From a virus: DNA of 48,341 bases. The notes beneath the pieces were generated by a model that searched no databases, was not told where the DNA came from, and saw only the letters and a program-made list of their open reading frames with translations. Location: positions 1-48,341 of IMG/VR virus record IMGVR_UViG_3300042897_000614; one strand, 5' to 3'. Positions within the stretch are counted from its first letter, which is position 1, and each line of letters starts with the position of its first letter. Positions 1 to 6,731 of this stretch are shown in pieces. The position numbers were made by a program, and so were the translations under genes.

Positions 1-40
1 TGTAAGTAGTTGTAATGAGTTTTATTGTAATCTATAAGTT

Positions 41-790
41 ATGAAAATATATTTTTTTAAAGAGCACCAATTACATTTTGATACTGAGAGTAATCAAATT
101 GTTTGTCCTAGACAAAATGTTATGTTTAATAAAAAATTCGAAGTTATTCACAAATCAGATTTTTTAAGATTTTTGCATTGCAAATATAGCAATAAAGATC
201 GTTTTATGTCTAATTTTATAGAACCTATTAGAAACGGTGTAGGTAATTTAGAATTGTTAGATTATTTAGAAGCCGAATATGAAGTAGTACCTGCTTTTAG
301 TTACACTGAAGCATTTTCTATTCCTAATTTAATATTTCAGTCAATTGTATTCGGTAATATCCGAGTAGCAGAAATGATTGCAGAATTAGGTCATACTCGT
401 ATAGCAACTGAGGGGTTACCTGTAAAACATAAGCAATATTCAAAAGCAGGTGAGTTTTTAGGTTACCACGAATATCATGTTATTTTTGAGACACATGAAG
501 TATCAGGTAGCAAATTAGGCTTAAGAGATAACATATATGCTGTTAGATGCTGGTGCACTACTACAAATAATGAGCATTGGTTGTGGATCGATGAAAAATA
601 TAAAGATGATCCTCTAGAGGCTATAGCACATACATTTTTTATACACGAGAATTTAATACCTCATATAAAAGAGTTAAAACGCCAAGGTGATGTATTATTA
701 GTAGAGTTAACCGGTGATATAGAACCGCGAGGCAATATGGTGTCTTTAAGCAAAGATCAATATTTTAATTTATTAACCGCACAAAGTTAA
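41..790 (+). CDS. Hypothetical protein, 249 aa
   Basis: I do not recognise this family. The product is a soluble-looking mixed alpha/beta protein without signal peptide or clear membrane segment. It has several Cys, Trp and His residues in its second half, including a CWC motif near residue 170 and a run of aromatic and acidic residues after it, but no arrangement I can assign to a metal site. The start is the first ATG after an AT-rich leader. The stop lies 75 bases before the next gene, and a promoter sits in that gap, so it probably ends an operon that began upstream of the window. Coding is well supported by length and codon use; function is unknown. Confidence 0.8.
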   Translation: MKIYFFKEHQLHFDTESNQIVCPRQNVMFNKKFEVIHKSDFLRFLHCKYSNKDRFMSNFIEPIRNGVGNLELLDYLEAEYEVVPAFSYTEAFSIPNLIFQSIVFGNIRVAEMIAELGHTRIATEGLPVKHKQYSKAGEFLGYHEYHVIFETHEVSGSKLGLRDNIYAVRCWCTTTNNEHWLWIDEKYKDDPLEAIAHTFFIHENLIPHIKELKRQGDVLLVELTGDIEPRGNMVSLSKDQYFNLLTAQS

Positions 791-798
791 TAAAATGG

Positions 799-831
799 TT
801 GGATAATTGAAATATTATTCTTATATTTATG
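799..831 (+). promoter_or_regulatory. Bacteroidota-type promoter (TTGGAT-N-TATATTTATG)
   Basis: TTG at 799-801 is followed by exactly 20 bases and then TATATTTATG at 822-831. This fits the TTG / TAnnTTTG architecture of Bacteroidota housekeeping promoters. The second element also contains TATTTATG, close to the phage late box. It lies 35 bases before the next start codon. Confidence 0.55.
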
Positions 832-865
832 TATAGTTAATTAGTAACCTTTAATTTTTAGTAAT

Positions 866-1096
866 ATGCAAGTAGTTGTTTTAGAACCGAGTACAAACAC
901 TCACCGTTTACAATCAAAATCAGTTGAGGTAACAGATTTAGGACATGGTATCTTAAAAGTAAAAACATCTAAAGAAGGTGGTATTGTCACTCACGGTGAA
1001 CATGGTACCTTAGTAACCGAATCTGAGAATATTATTAAATATGTTCAGCAAGAGCTAAATCCTCTTACTAAAAAAATGCAAAATGCATTTGACTAA
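866..1096 (+). CDS. Hypothetical small protein, 76 aa
   Basis: A small hydrophilic protein that I do not recognise. It reads as a beta-rich N-terminal two thirds (many Val, Thr and Gly, with GEHGTLVTE near residues 44-52) followed by an amphipathic C-terminal helix. It stands alone as a transcription unit, with a TTG-N20-TA promoter directly upstream and a strong intrinsic terminator 25 bases after its stop. A single-gene unit with its own promoter and terminator suggests high or independently timed expression. No cysteine pairs, signal peptide or membrane segment is seen, and no function is proposed. Confidence 0.75.
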   Translation: MQVVVLEPSTNTHRLQSKSVEVTDLGHGILKVKTSKEGGIVTHGEHGTLVTESENIIKYVQQELNPLTKKMQNAFD

Positions 1097-1120
1097 GTAA
1101 TTAATTTATTATAGTATAAG

Positions 1121-1143
1121 CCCCTAGCAATAGGGGTTTTTTT
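1121..1143 (+). terminator. Intrinsic terminator
   Basis: A perfect 6-bp stem CCCCTA/TAGGGG with a GCAA (GNRA) tetraloop is followed by a run of seven T. It is one of the few GC-rich spots in the region and ends the 866-1096 unit. Confidence 0.92.
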
Positions 1144-1152
1144 ACTGTTCAA

Positions 1153-1160
1153 TATTTATT
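1153..1160 (+). promoter_or_regulatory. Late-box candidate TATTTATT
   Basis: A one-mismatch version of the recurring TATTTATA box, 44 bases before the ATG at 1197 and just after the terminator. The distance is longer than the usual 21-33 bases. Confidence 0.4.
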
Positions 1161-1196
1161 AATAATACTAATACGAGTAATATAAGCTAACAGTAC

Positions 1197-2501
1197 ATGA
1201 TAAAGTTAAAAAACATATTAAGTAGAATTATTTCAGAACAAGTGCCATCTAAAAAACTTAATGTATTATTTGTTGGTGATTCTCAAACCGCAGCTCCATG
1301 GAGTTATGCAAATACATTAATTAAATCTGGTCGTGTAACAGGTGATATAGTTGCAAAAAATGGAGCTTCGACTTCGGCTGTACTACAAATGTTACGATCT
1401 AATATATCTGATGAATACGATGTAGTATCTATAATGGCTGGTGGTAATGATGGTGCATCGCCAACTCCTCTAAATGCAATTGAAAATTTTAAATCTATGT
1501 TTCAGATTGTAAATCAGCATGGTGCAAAACTAGTTGTAGTAACTAACCCAACAAAACGTTTTATACAACCAGGCGATTCTTATTATAAAAAACAAGGATA
1601 TCCTTCGAATGATAAAATTTCCAATTGGCTAGCAACTGAGTCGGATGCGTATGCTGTAATTGATACTGGCGATTTTAATAAAGCAGATTTTACTAAAGAT
1701 CATGTACATTTAGATAGCGATGGTCATTTTAAAATTGCAGATCTTTGGAAAAAACGTGTAGCAAATATTGATGTAGATAGGCAAGATGAGCCAGCATCGG
1801 AAAAATGGCCAGTTATCGCAAAATATGGAGATCGAGGCGATGTTGTATATAAGTTGCAGCAATTGTTAATCAATCTCGGATTTGAGGTAGGTCCAATGGA
1901 AGATGATGGTATATATGGGCCATATACCAAAAAAGGAGTAACTAATTTTCAGAAAGATATTGGTTTTGAACCAACTGGTATATATGATGAAAATACTCAA
2001 AAAGAATTAGAAGCTAAATCTAATATTTCATTGAAAAGTTTATTGCCCCGAAAAGAAAAATCATCAATAACCAAATTAAATATTGCTTCTAGTGCAACAG
2101 CAACCGGAGCAACCATAATTGACTTTTTTGTAGGTAAAGGATTAACACCGGAACAATCTGCAGGAATAGCTGGTAATTTATATATAGAGTCTACATTTAA
2201 AACAGGGGCAATTGGTGACCGTGGTACTTCGAAAGGATTGGCTCAATGGCATAATGAGCGTTGGTCTAATTTAGTTGCATGGTGTGAAGGGGAAGGAATG
2301 GATCCATATTCAGTAACCGGCCAGCTTGAGTTTTTATGGCATGAATTGACAACTACTGAATCTAAAGCATTAACTAAATTAAAACAAACACAAACACCAT
2401 CTGATGCCGCTCATGCATTTGCTAGATGGTTTGAACGACCATCGATTATTCATCGAAAACGAAAAGATGCGGCAGAAACGTTATTTGCAGATTATAAATA
2501 A
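1197..2501 (+). CDS. Three-domain wall hydrolase: SGNH esterase, peptidoglycan-binding domain, tail-type lysozyme
   Basis: Residues 1-14 form the leader [14 protein letters not shown], ending in an I-S-E site. Residues 21-190 look like an SGNH hydrolase: GDSQ with Ser29 (block I), GGND with Asn84 (block III), and DHVH giving Asp168 and His171 (block V), so the triad is complete. Residues 206-275 read as a PG_binding_1 repeat domain. Residues 300-434 resemble the phage tail lysozyme family, with Glu331 in YIES as the likely catalytic acid, followed by KGLAQWH. The expected roles are removal of acyl groups from a cell-surface glycan and cleavage of the peptidoglycan backbone. The leader is shared with downstream genes and suggests packaging in the virion, which would suit an enzyme that opens the wall during genome entry. 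An alternative is a baseplate-bound lysozyme. Domain calls are fairly sure; location is inferred. Confidence 0.85.
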   Translation: MIKLKNILSRIISEQVPSKKLNVLFVGDSQTAAPWSYANTLIKSGRVTGDIVAKNGASTSAVLQMLRSNISDEYDVVSIMAGGNDGASPTPLNAIENFKSMFQIVNQHGAKLVVVTNPTKRFIQPGDSYYKKQGYPSNDKISNWLATESDAYAVIDTGDFNKADFTKDHVHLDSDGHFKIADLWKKRVANIDVDRQDEPASEKWPVIAKYGDRGDVVYKLQQLLINLGFEVGPMEDDGIYGPYTKKGVTNFQKDIGFEPTGIYDENTQKELEAKSNISLKSLLPRKEKSSITKLNIASSATATGATIIDFFVGKGLTPEQSAGIAGNLYIESTFKTGAIGDRGTSKGLAQWHNERWSNLVAWCEGEGMDPYSVTGQLEFLWHELTTTESKALTKLKQTQTPSDAAHAFARWFERPSIIHRKRKDAAETLFADYK

Positions 2502-2512
2502 TAATTATTAAT

Positions 2513-3154
2513 ATGATACGATTAAAATCATTATTAGAACAAAAAACAGAAATGCCGGCTACACAAGCATCATCTAGACGAGCTGTGAAAGTGACAAATA
2601 CTAACAATCAAGAAACTCATACTACGATGTCAACAACAAATAAACGACCAATTGGTGCAGGATGGTCTTCGTCTAAAGCATGGTTTGCATCAGGTGGCGA
2701 AAATTATTGGGATGGCTCGAAAGAACGACCAGCAATTACCGTTAATACTACAGATTCTGGTATTCAATTAACATATGAAGGGCCTGGATCTGGATATGCA
2801 ATTGCACATGCATCTGATAGTAAAGGTGATTCACTACATCAAGCATTTAATGTTATAATAGCAGAAGCTAATCCTTATTTAATTAAAGGCGGAATAAAAC
2901 CAGATATATTTAACATACAAACTAGTTGTACTAAGAAAGGGAATATGTATAATATGAAAATAACAATCCCATTTACAAAAGTAGATAAAGGCGTATATCA
3001 GTTAAATCGTAGAGGTGGTTGGGGACACGATCCTGGTGCTAATGCTGTAACATCTGCAGTTGGAAATGTACCTAATTTAGAAGGACCTGATAAAGTTGTT
3101 GTTAATACAGGTGGTAGTAAAATTACAGAATATTTCGTGACATATACAATATGA
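2513..3154 (+). CDS. Putative packaged protein with MIRLKSLLE leader, 213 aa
   Basis: The function is not recognised. The N-terminus MIRLKSLLE matches the leader of the upstream hydrolase and ends in an L-L-E site. Residues 10-50 are Thr/Asn/Ser-rich and probably disordered. From about residue 55 the protein is beta-rich with many aromatics (WSSSKAW, NYWDG), and it ends in a Gly-rich segment (RRGGWGHDPG) and a final strand. There is no signal peptide. It starts 11 bases after the hydrolase stop, so the two are co-transcribed. The leader and position suggest that it is made late and enters the prohead, possibly alongside the hydrolase. Confidence 0.75.
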   Translation: MIRLKSLLEQKTEMPATQASSRRAVKVTNTNNQETHTTMSTTNKRPIGAGWSSSKAWFASGGENYWDGSKERPAITVNTTDSGIQLTYEGPGSGYAIAHASDSKGDSLHQAFNVIIAEANPYLIKGGIKPDIFNIQTSCTKKGNMYNMKITIPFTKVDKGVYQLNRRGGWGHDPGANAVTSAVGNVPNLEGPDKVVVNTGGSKITEYFVTYTI

Positions 3155-3157
3155 TCA

Positions 3158-3165
3158 TATTTATA
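3158..3165 (+). promoter_or_regulatory. Late box TATTTATA
   Basis: An exact TATTTATA, 27 bases before the ATG at 3185, continuing as TATTTATATA. It lies just after the preceding stop codon. Confidence 0.6.
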
Positions 3166-3184
3166 TAAAAAAGAAAATAATACG

Positions 3185-3652
3185 ATGATTAAATTAAAAA
3201 ACATATTAACTGAAGGATTTGCGTGGGAACGTAAAGAAGGTAAGGGTTTACCTACATTAGCTGAAGTTCAAGCAGAATATGAACGTAATTTAGCTGAAAA
3301 TGATGATTCGAACTTTTCGGAATATTCAAATGATGCATTAATGGATATGAAAGTAAGTCTAGCTAGATACCAAGGTACTGAATCTGAAATTGAAAAAATA
3401 AATAGCGAACTAGATAGACGTAACCAAAATGCATCACTTGATGAAGTAGGTGAAAATGATGATGTTTATTTAGCAGCAAATGAAGCATTGGATGCTGTAG
3501 GTGAAGAAGATGCTGACATCGATAATGATGGTGATTCTGACAAATCAGATGACTATTTAAAGAATCGTCGTAAAACGATATCTAAAAATATCGATGAAGG
3601 TATTGTTGCTAGATTTAAAAAGAATCTTTTAGGTGGTGCTGTAAGAAAGTAA
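3185..3652 (+). CDS. Acidic protein with [10 protein letters not shown] leader and EF-hand-like loop, 155 aa
   Basis: The leader [10 protein letters not shown] ends in an L-T-E site followed by Gly, and is nearly identical to that of the 1197 gene at both protein and DNA level. The rest is strongly acidic and helical. Near residues 114-125 there is [15 protein letters not shown], which has the spacing of a calcium-binding EF-hand or dockerin-type loop, followed by a basic segment (KNRRKTISK). A basic tail closes the protein. Acidic small proteins with a cleavable leader recall T4 prohead-core and internal proteins; that comparison is by character, not proven homology. It has its own late box and is followed closely by the kinase-fold pair. 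Confidence 0.75.
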   Translation: MIKLKNILTEGFAWERKEGKGLPTLAEVQAEYERNLAENDDSNFSEYSNDALMDMKVSLARYQGTESEIEKINSELDRRNQNASLDEVGENDDVYLAANEALDAVGEEDADIDNDGDSDKSDDYLKNRRKTISKNIDEGIVARFKKNLLGGAVRK

Positions 3653-3654
3653 TT

Positions 3655-4377
3655 ATGATTAAGTTAGTTAATTTATTGCGAGAACAATATGTCTCAGATG
3701 ATATGTTAAAACAGCTTGCGTTAGAAATGGGTGAAACTATTGTTGAATTTTTAGGTGGTGGTAATAATGGTCAAGCATATTTAACTCAATCAGGTAAAGT
3801 ATTAAAATTTACTGCTGATACTGCTGAGGTTGCTTTGTCGACTAGATTAAAAACTAAACGATTATACAAACATATTGTCAATGTGTATGATGTCCGTGCT
3901 GTCGAAGGTGTAACTAATAGTTATCTAATATTAATGGATTTAGTTACAGATCCATTAGATGAGCATGTAAATTGGTCAACACAATGGAATTATATAAGCC
4001 GACGATATTTTAGTAACGAACAGACAGATGCAGAATTATTACAATGGATTAAAGATACAGATGGTCAATGGTTAGATTTTGATATGGACTTTATCAATAA
4101 AATCATGCCACAACGAACTGGAATTAAACGAGATTTTTCTGAATTGAGAATTGTACCAGACGAAGCACATGCTGGTAATATGGGTTGGAATCGACATGGT
4201 AATTTTGTTCACTTCGATGCTTGGCAAAAAGAACATTATACTAAAGGGGTTCGTACTAGATTTAATGGAGAACCAATTCGACAACCTAGTGGTAAACTAG
4301 ATACTAAAATTAATAATACACCATACAAAAAAGGATTATCTAAACCATTACAATCTTTTAAAACTGGAAATAATTAA
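3655..4377 (+). CDS. Kinase-fold protein A with packaging-type leader, 240 aa
   Basis: Residues 1-10 (MIKLVNLLRE) are the shared leader, ending in L-R-E. The body reads as a small protein-kinase-like fold: Gly-rich loop G34-GGNNGQAY, Lys51 in VLKFT (beta-3 lysine), Glu58 as candidate helix-C acid, hinge ILMDLV at 92-97, catalytic-loop-like DEAHAGN at 169-175, and HFDAW with Asp188 in the DFG position. The H-x-x-N arrangement is closer to APH/ABC1-type small kinases than to eukaryotic Ser/Thr kinases. The acid expected five residues before Asn175 is Glu170, with Asp169 beside it, so activity is plausible but not certain. It is a tandem paralogue of the next gene, 2 bases after the previous stop. 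The substrate is unknown. Confidence 0.75.
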   Translation: MIKLVNLLREQYVSDDMLKQLALEMGETIVEFLGGGNNGQAYLTQSGKVLKFTADTAEVALSTRLKTKRLYKHIVNVYDVRAVEGVTNSYLILMDLVTDPLDEHVNWSTQWNYISRRYFSNEQTDAELLQWIKDTDGQWLDFDMDFINKIMPQRTGIKRDFSELRIVPDEAHAGNMGWNRHGNFVHFDAWQKEHYTKGVRTRFNGEPIRQPSGKLDTKINNTPYKKGLSKPLQSFKTGNN

Positions 4378-4381
4378 AAGT

Positions 4382-5077
4382 ATGATCAAGCTAGTTAATT
4401 TATTGCAAGAAGCATCATTACCAATTGATATGATAAAAAAATTGGCATTGGAAATGGGTGAAACTGTAACAGAGGCAATTGGTGTTGGTGCAAATGGCAT
4501 TGCATATGCAACCACATCCGGCAAAGTTGTAAAATTAACAGATGATCCAGCAGAGGTTGCGTTAGCTACAAGATTACGTACAAAACGTTTGTATAAACAT
4601 ATTGTTAATGTGTATGAAGTAAGACCTATAGAAAATTTAAATAATAATTATATAATTCTAATGGATACAGTTACGCCATTCCATTTAGGAGAACAAAATC
4701 AATGGTTTTACCTACGCAAGGAATATTTCGATCGAAAAAAATCAGATAAAGATTTTTCAGAATGGATATCATCTCAACCAGAAAGAACATCAAATCGAAT
4801 ATATGATAAACAATTTATTGAAAAAATAACTCAACAACGAACAGGTTTATTACGAGATTTTTCCGAATTACGAATAGTATGGGATGAAGCACACGGTGGT
4901 AATATGGGTTGGAATCGCCATGGTAATCTAGTTCACTTTGATGCATGGCAAACTGTGCATCATACACAATTAGGTACGTCAGGCGATTCTGCGTTAGATT
5001 ATGATGAAGCAAATGAAACTCCATATGCAAAAGGATTATCTAAACCATTACAGTCTTTTAAAAATAGAAATAACTAA
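4382..5077 (+). CDS. Kinase-fold protein B, tandem paralogue, 231 aa
   Basis: This is a diverged duplicate of the preceding protein, alignable over its whole length. It has the leader MIKLVNLLQE, Gly-rich loop GVGANGIAY near 34-42, Lys51 in VVKLT, the identical block KRLYKHIVNVY near 68-78, hinge IILMD, catalytic-type DEAHGGN near 168-174, Asp187 in HFDAW, and a nearly identical C-terminus (YAKGLSKPLQSF). Conservation of all kinase-type motifs in both copies argues that both are under selection for nucleotide binding, while the middle insert (residues 100-155) has diverged and may set partner or substrate. The spacing of 4 bases to the upstream gene and 4 to the next indicates an operon. Function in the virion or host is inferred only. 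Confidence 0.75.
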   Translation: MIKLVNLLQEASLPIDMIKKLALEMGETVTEAIGVGANGIAYATTSGKVVKLTDDPAEVALATRLRTKRLYKHIVNVYEVRPIENLNNNYIILMDTVTPFHLGEQNQWFYLRKEYFDRKKSDKDFSEWISSQPERTSNRIYDKQFIEKITQQRTGLLRDFSELRIVWDEAHGGNMGWNRHGNLVHFDAWQTVHHTQLGTSGDSALDYDEANETPYAKGLSKPLQSFKNRNN

Positions 5078-5081
5078 TAGT

Positions 5082-5234
5082 ATGATACGTTTAAAAACAT
5101 TGTTAGAAAATAAAAAAACTGAATCATTTGATAGATTATCTTATTATGTAGAATATTTTAAGAATCTATCACCAAAAGGTTTTATTGTGAAAAAATCTGA
5201 TGATGAGATTATCATAAAAATAAAAAAGAAATAA
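5082..5234 (+). CDS. Short protein with MIRLKTLLE leader, 50 aa
   Basis: I place the start at 5082 because it gives MIRLKTLLE, the leader seen in the neighbouring genes, and because it leaves 4 bases after the preceding stop. A longer in-frame version from 5001 would overlap the kinase gene and hide the leader inside the protein. The remaining 41 residues are a helix-plus-strand segment with a very basic end (IIIKIKKK). If the leader is cut after the L-L-E site, a basic peptide of about 41 residues would remain, similar in character to small DNA-associated internal head peptides. It is the last gene before a terminator. Confidence 0.7.
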   Translation: MIRLKTLLENKKTESFDRLSYYVEYFKNLSPKGFIVKKSDDEIIIKIKKK

Positions 5235-5274
5235 TTAAACATATTCGACTGCTACCTAAGGTCGTTTTAGTTAG

Positions 5275-5304
5275 GCTCAAGTGTAAAAAGCTTGAGCTTT
5301 TTTT
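5275..5304 (+). terminator. Intrinsic terminator
   Basis: The stem GCTCAAG (5275-5281) pairs with CTTGAGC (5291-5297) across a 9-base A-rich loop and is followed by seven T. A weaker CCTAA/TTAGG pairing sits directly upstream. It closes the leader-peptide cassette. Confidence 0.85.
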
Positions 5305-5313
5305 ATGTTCGCA

Positions 5314-5321
5314 TATTTATA
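5314..5321 (+). promoter_or_regulatory. Late box TATTTATA
   Basis: An exact box, 33 bases before the small ORF at 5347, directly after the terminator. It probably drives the 5347 and ferritin genes. Confidence 0.55.
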
Positions 5322-5346
5322 TATAAAATATAGGAAATATAAGATA

Positions 5347-5436
5347 ATGGAATATACTGCGGAAGATTATGATATATTGTATGGATTAGATGATATACAA
5401 TATGAAGTAGTATCATTAGACTTAATCAATATATAA
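5347..5436 (+). CDS. Very short acidic ORF, 29 aa
   Basis: A 30-codon frame (including stop) reading MEYTAEDYDILYGLDDIQ and onward, with an acidic and tyrosine-rich composition. It lies between a late box and the ferritin gene, in a position where a leader gene would be expected. Its start is 33 bases after the box, the same spacing as in longer genes. It could be a genuine micro-protein, an upstream translated leader that tunes ferritin expression, or chance. Confidence 0.4.
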   Translation: MEYTAEDYDILYGLDDIQYEVVSLDLINI

Positions 5437-5456
5437 ATTAAATTAAAAATATACAA

Positions 5457-5960
5457 ATGAGTACAGTAAAAACACCAAGAACATTAAATGATGTGTCTGT
5501 TAAAATTTTAACGGATCGTTTACGAGACGAATATACCGCACATTATTTTTATAGAAATGCAACCAATTGGTGTGCTGGAATTGGATACTTAAAGGCAGCT
5601 GCATTTTTTGCAGCAGAATCTGTATCAGAATTAGAACACGCAATGGATATCCAGAAATTTCTAGTAGATTGGAACGTTGATCCATTATTACCTAGTATTA
5701 AACCTAATATTCAATTTACGGATTTAATTGATATTGTTAACAAATCATATGCAATGGAAAATGGATTATTTGAATCATATTGTAAAAATTCCACAGAACT
5801 ATTTGCTACAGATATTAATACATTCGACTTTCTAACAAAATACAGAGGCATACAAAATGATGCTGTAATTGAATATTCAGATTTACTTAATGCTGCTATG
5901 CTAGTTGATACTAACAACAAATTTGATATATTATACTTTGAACAAACATATTTTAATTAA
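5457..5960 (+). CDS. Ferritin-like diiron protein, 167 aa
   Basis: The length and helical pattern match bacterial ferritins (four-helix bundle). Candidate diiron ligands sit where expected: Glu25 in helix A (DEYTAHYFY), Glu58 and His61 in the helix B motif ELEH preceded by Glu54, Glu101 and Glu106 in helix C, and Glu139 in helix D. The segment AAESVSELEHA is the clearest family mark. The likely role is oxidation and storage of ferrous iron, or protection of DNA from Fenton chemistry, in the infected cell or the particle. There is no obvious targeting leader. It sits between the leader-peptide cassette and another putative internal protein. A cage-forming Dps is less likely because Dps has a different site at the dimer interface. 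Iron binding is not shown by sequence alone. Confidence 0.75.
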   Translation: MSTVKTPRTLNDVSVKILTDRLRDEYTAHYFYRNATNWCAGIGYLKAAAFFAAESVSELEHAMDIQKFLVDWNVDPLLPSIKPNIQFTDLIDIVNKSYAMENGLFESYCKNSTELFATDINTFDFLTKYRGIQNDAVIEYSDLLNAAMLVDTNNKFDILYFEQTYFN

Positions 5961-5975
5961 AAGAAATAAATTAAC

Positions 5976-6491
5976 ATGAACAAATCATTTTTAAACAATC
6001 CATTATTCCGTAAAATTCTTAAAGAAGAATTGGATTTAGTACGTAACGTAATTAATGAAAATTATAGTGCTGATAAAATTTGGTCGTCTATGTCTGAAAA
6101 AGATAGAGAAGATGTGTTTTTGGCATCAGCTGATGATAATGGACCAGATTTAGCTAATCAATATGCTGCGGAATCCGTATGGGATAATGTTCCTGCAGAT
6201 ATACAAGATACATTAGATTTATCTGCATATGAATTAGCAAATGATGATCAAATTGGTCGTACTAATTTAAGAGCAATTATTTCATTATCTAATAACGATA
6301 TGAAAGTTAAACAAATTGTTGATAAATTTTTAAATGCAATTGGTAGAGAATCAGTTCAAAATTTAACAAAAAAACAATCAAGTAAATTATTAGATGCAGT
6401 TCATAGCAGACAACGTGGTGTAACTAAATCATGGAACCCAAATGATATGGGTAACATTAATCCAAATGACTATGGATCACTCGGATCATAA
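5976..6491 (+). CDS. Putative packaged protein, 171 aa
   Basis: Not recognised. The first 17 residues (MNKSFLNNPLFRKILKE) form an amphipathic basic helix ending in an L-K-E site, like the leaders of the genes before it though not the same sequence. The body is helical and rich in Asp, Asn and Ala, with two segments of similar build (KIWSSMSEKDREDVFLAS and SVWDNVPADIQDTLDLS) that suggest an internal duplication of a short helical hairpin. The C-terminus is Asn/Asp/Gly-rich and probably disordered. It starts 15 bases after the ferritin gene. Confidence 0.7.
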   Translation: MNKSFLNNPLFRKILKEELDLVRNVINENYSADKIWSSMSEKDREDVFLASADDNGPDLANQYAAESVWDNVPADIQDTLDLSAYELANDDQIGRTNLRAIISLSNNDMKVKQIVDKFLNAIGRESVQNLTKKQSSKLLDAVHSRQRGVTKSWNPNDMGNINPNDYGSLGS

Positions 6492-6687
6492 ATGTAAACG
6501 CTATAAATTTATAGTAGCAGATATTATACAAGAGTCTGGTGATATTAGGCGTGAATTTATAAATACAGCACATATACTACGACTTTATGTTGTAGATAAC
6601 AATGTATATGCTGAATTAACTAATAACGTTATACTTAAATCTACGGCTAGTAATCTAGATGCATTTATTGAAAAATTTTACCCATAA
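6472..6687 (+). CDS. Hypothetical protein, about 71 aa
   Basis: An unknown small protein with a compact alternating strand/helix pattern (RYKFIVADIIQ, HILRLYVVDNNVYAEL). The frame is open from 6442, but I prefer the start at 6472 (MDHSDHKCK) because earlier starts would add residues read entirely within the previous gene. Even so it overlaps the preceding gene by 20 bases. It is followed by a late box, so it may end its operon. Confidence 0.55.
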   Translation: MDHSDHKCKRYKFIVADIIQESGDIRREFINTAHILRLYVVDNNVYAELTNNVILKSTASNLDAFIEKFYP

Positions 6688-6701
6688 CTTAACTATAGTT
6701 A

Positions 6702-6709
6702 TATTTATA
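6702..6709 (+). promoter_or_regulatory. Late box TATTTATA
   Basis: An exact box, 30 bases before the ATG at 6732, in the short gap after the preceding stop. Confidence 0.6.
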
Positions 6710-6731
6710 TTAAATTAAAAAGGTTTATATT

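Noticed and set aside
10-38. TTG-N20-TATAAG at the left edge
   Set aside because: The second element ends 3 bases before the ATG at 41, so transcription would begin inside the gene; the spacing is probably chance.
5001-5081. Upstream extension of the 50-aa leader-bearing gene to 5001
   Set aside because: It would overlap the kinase gene by 77 bases and bury the conserved MIRLKTLLE start inside the protein.
6442-6471. Upstream extension of the gene at 6472
   Set aside because: The added residues are read entirely from the preceding gene and add nothing recognisable, though a start at 6466 cannot be excluded.
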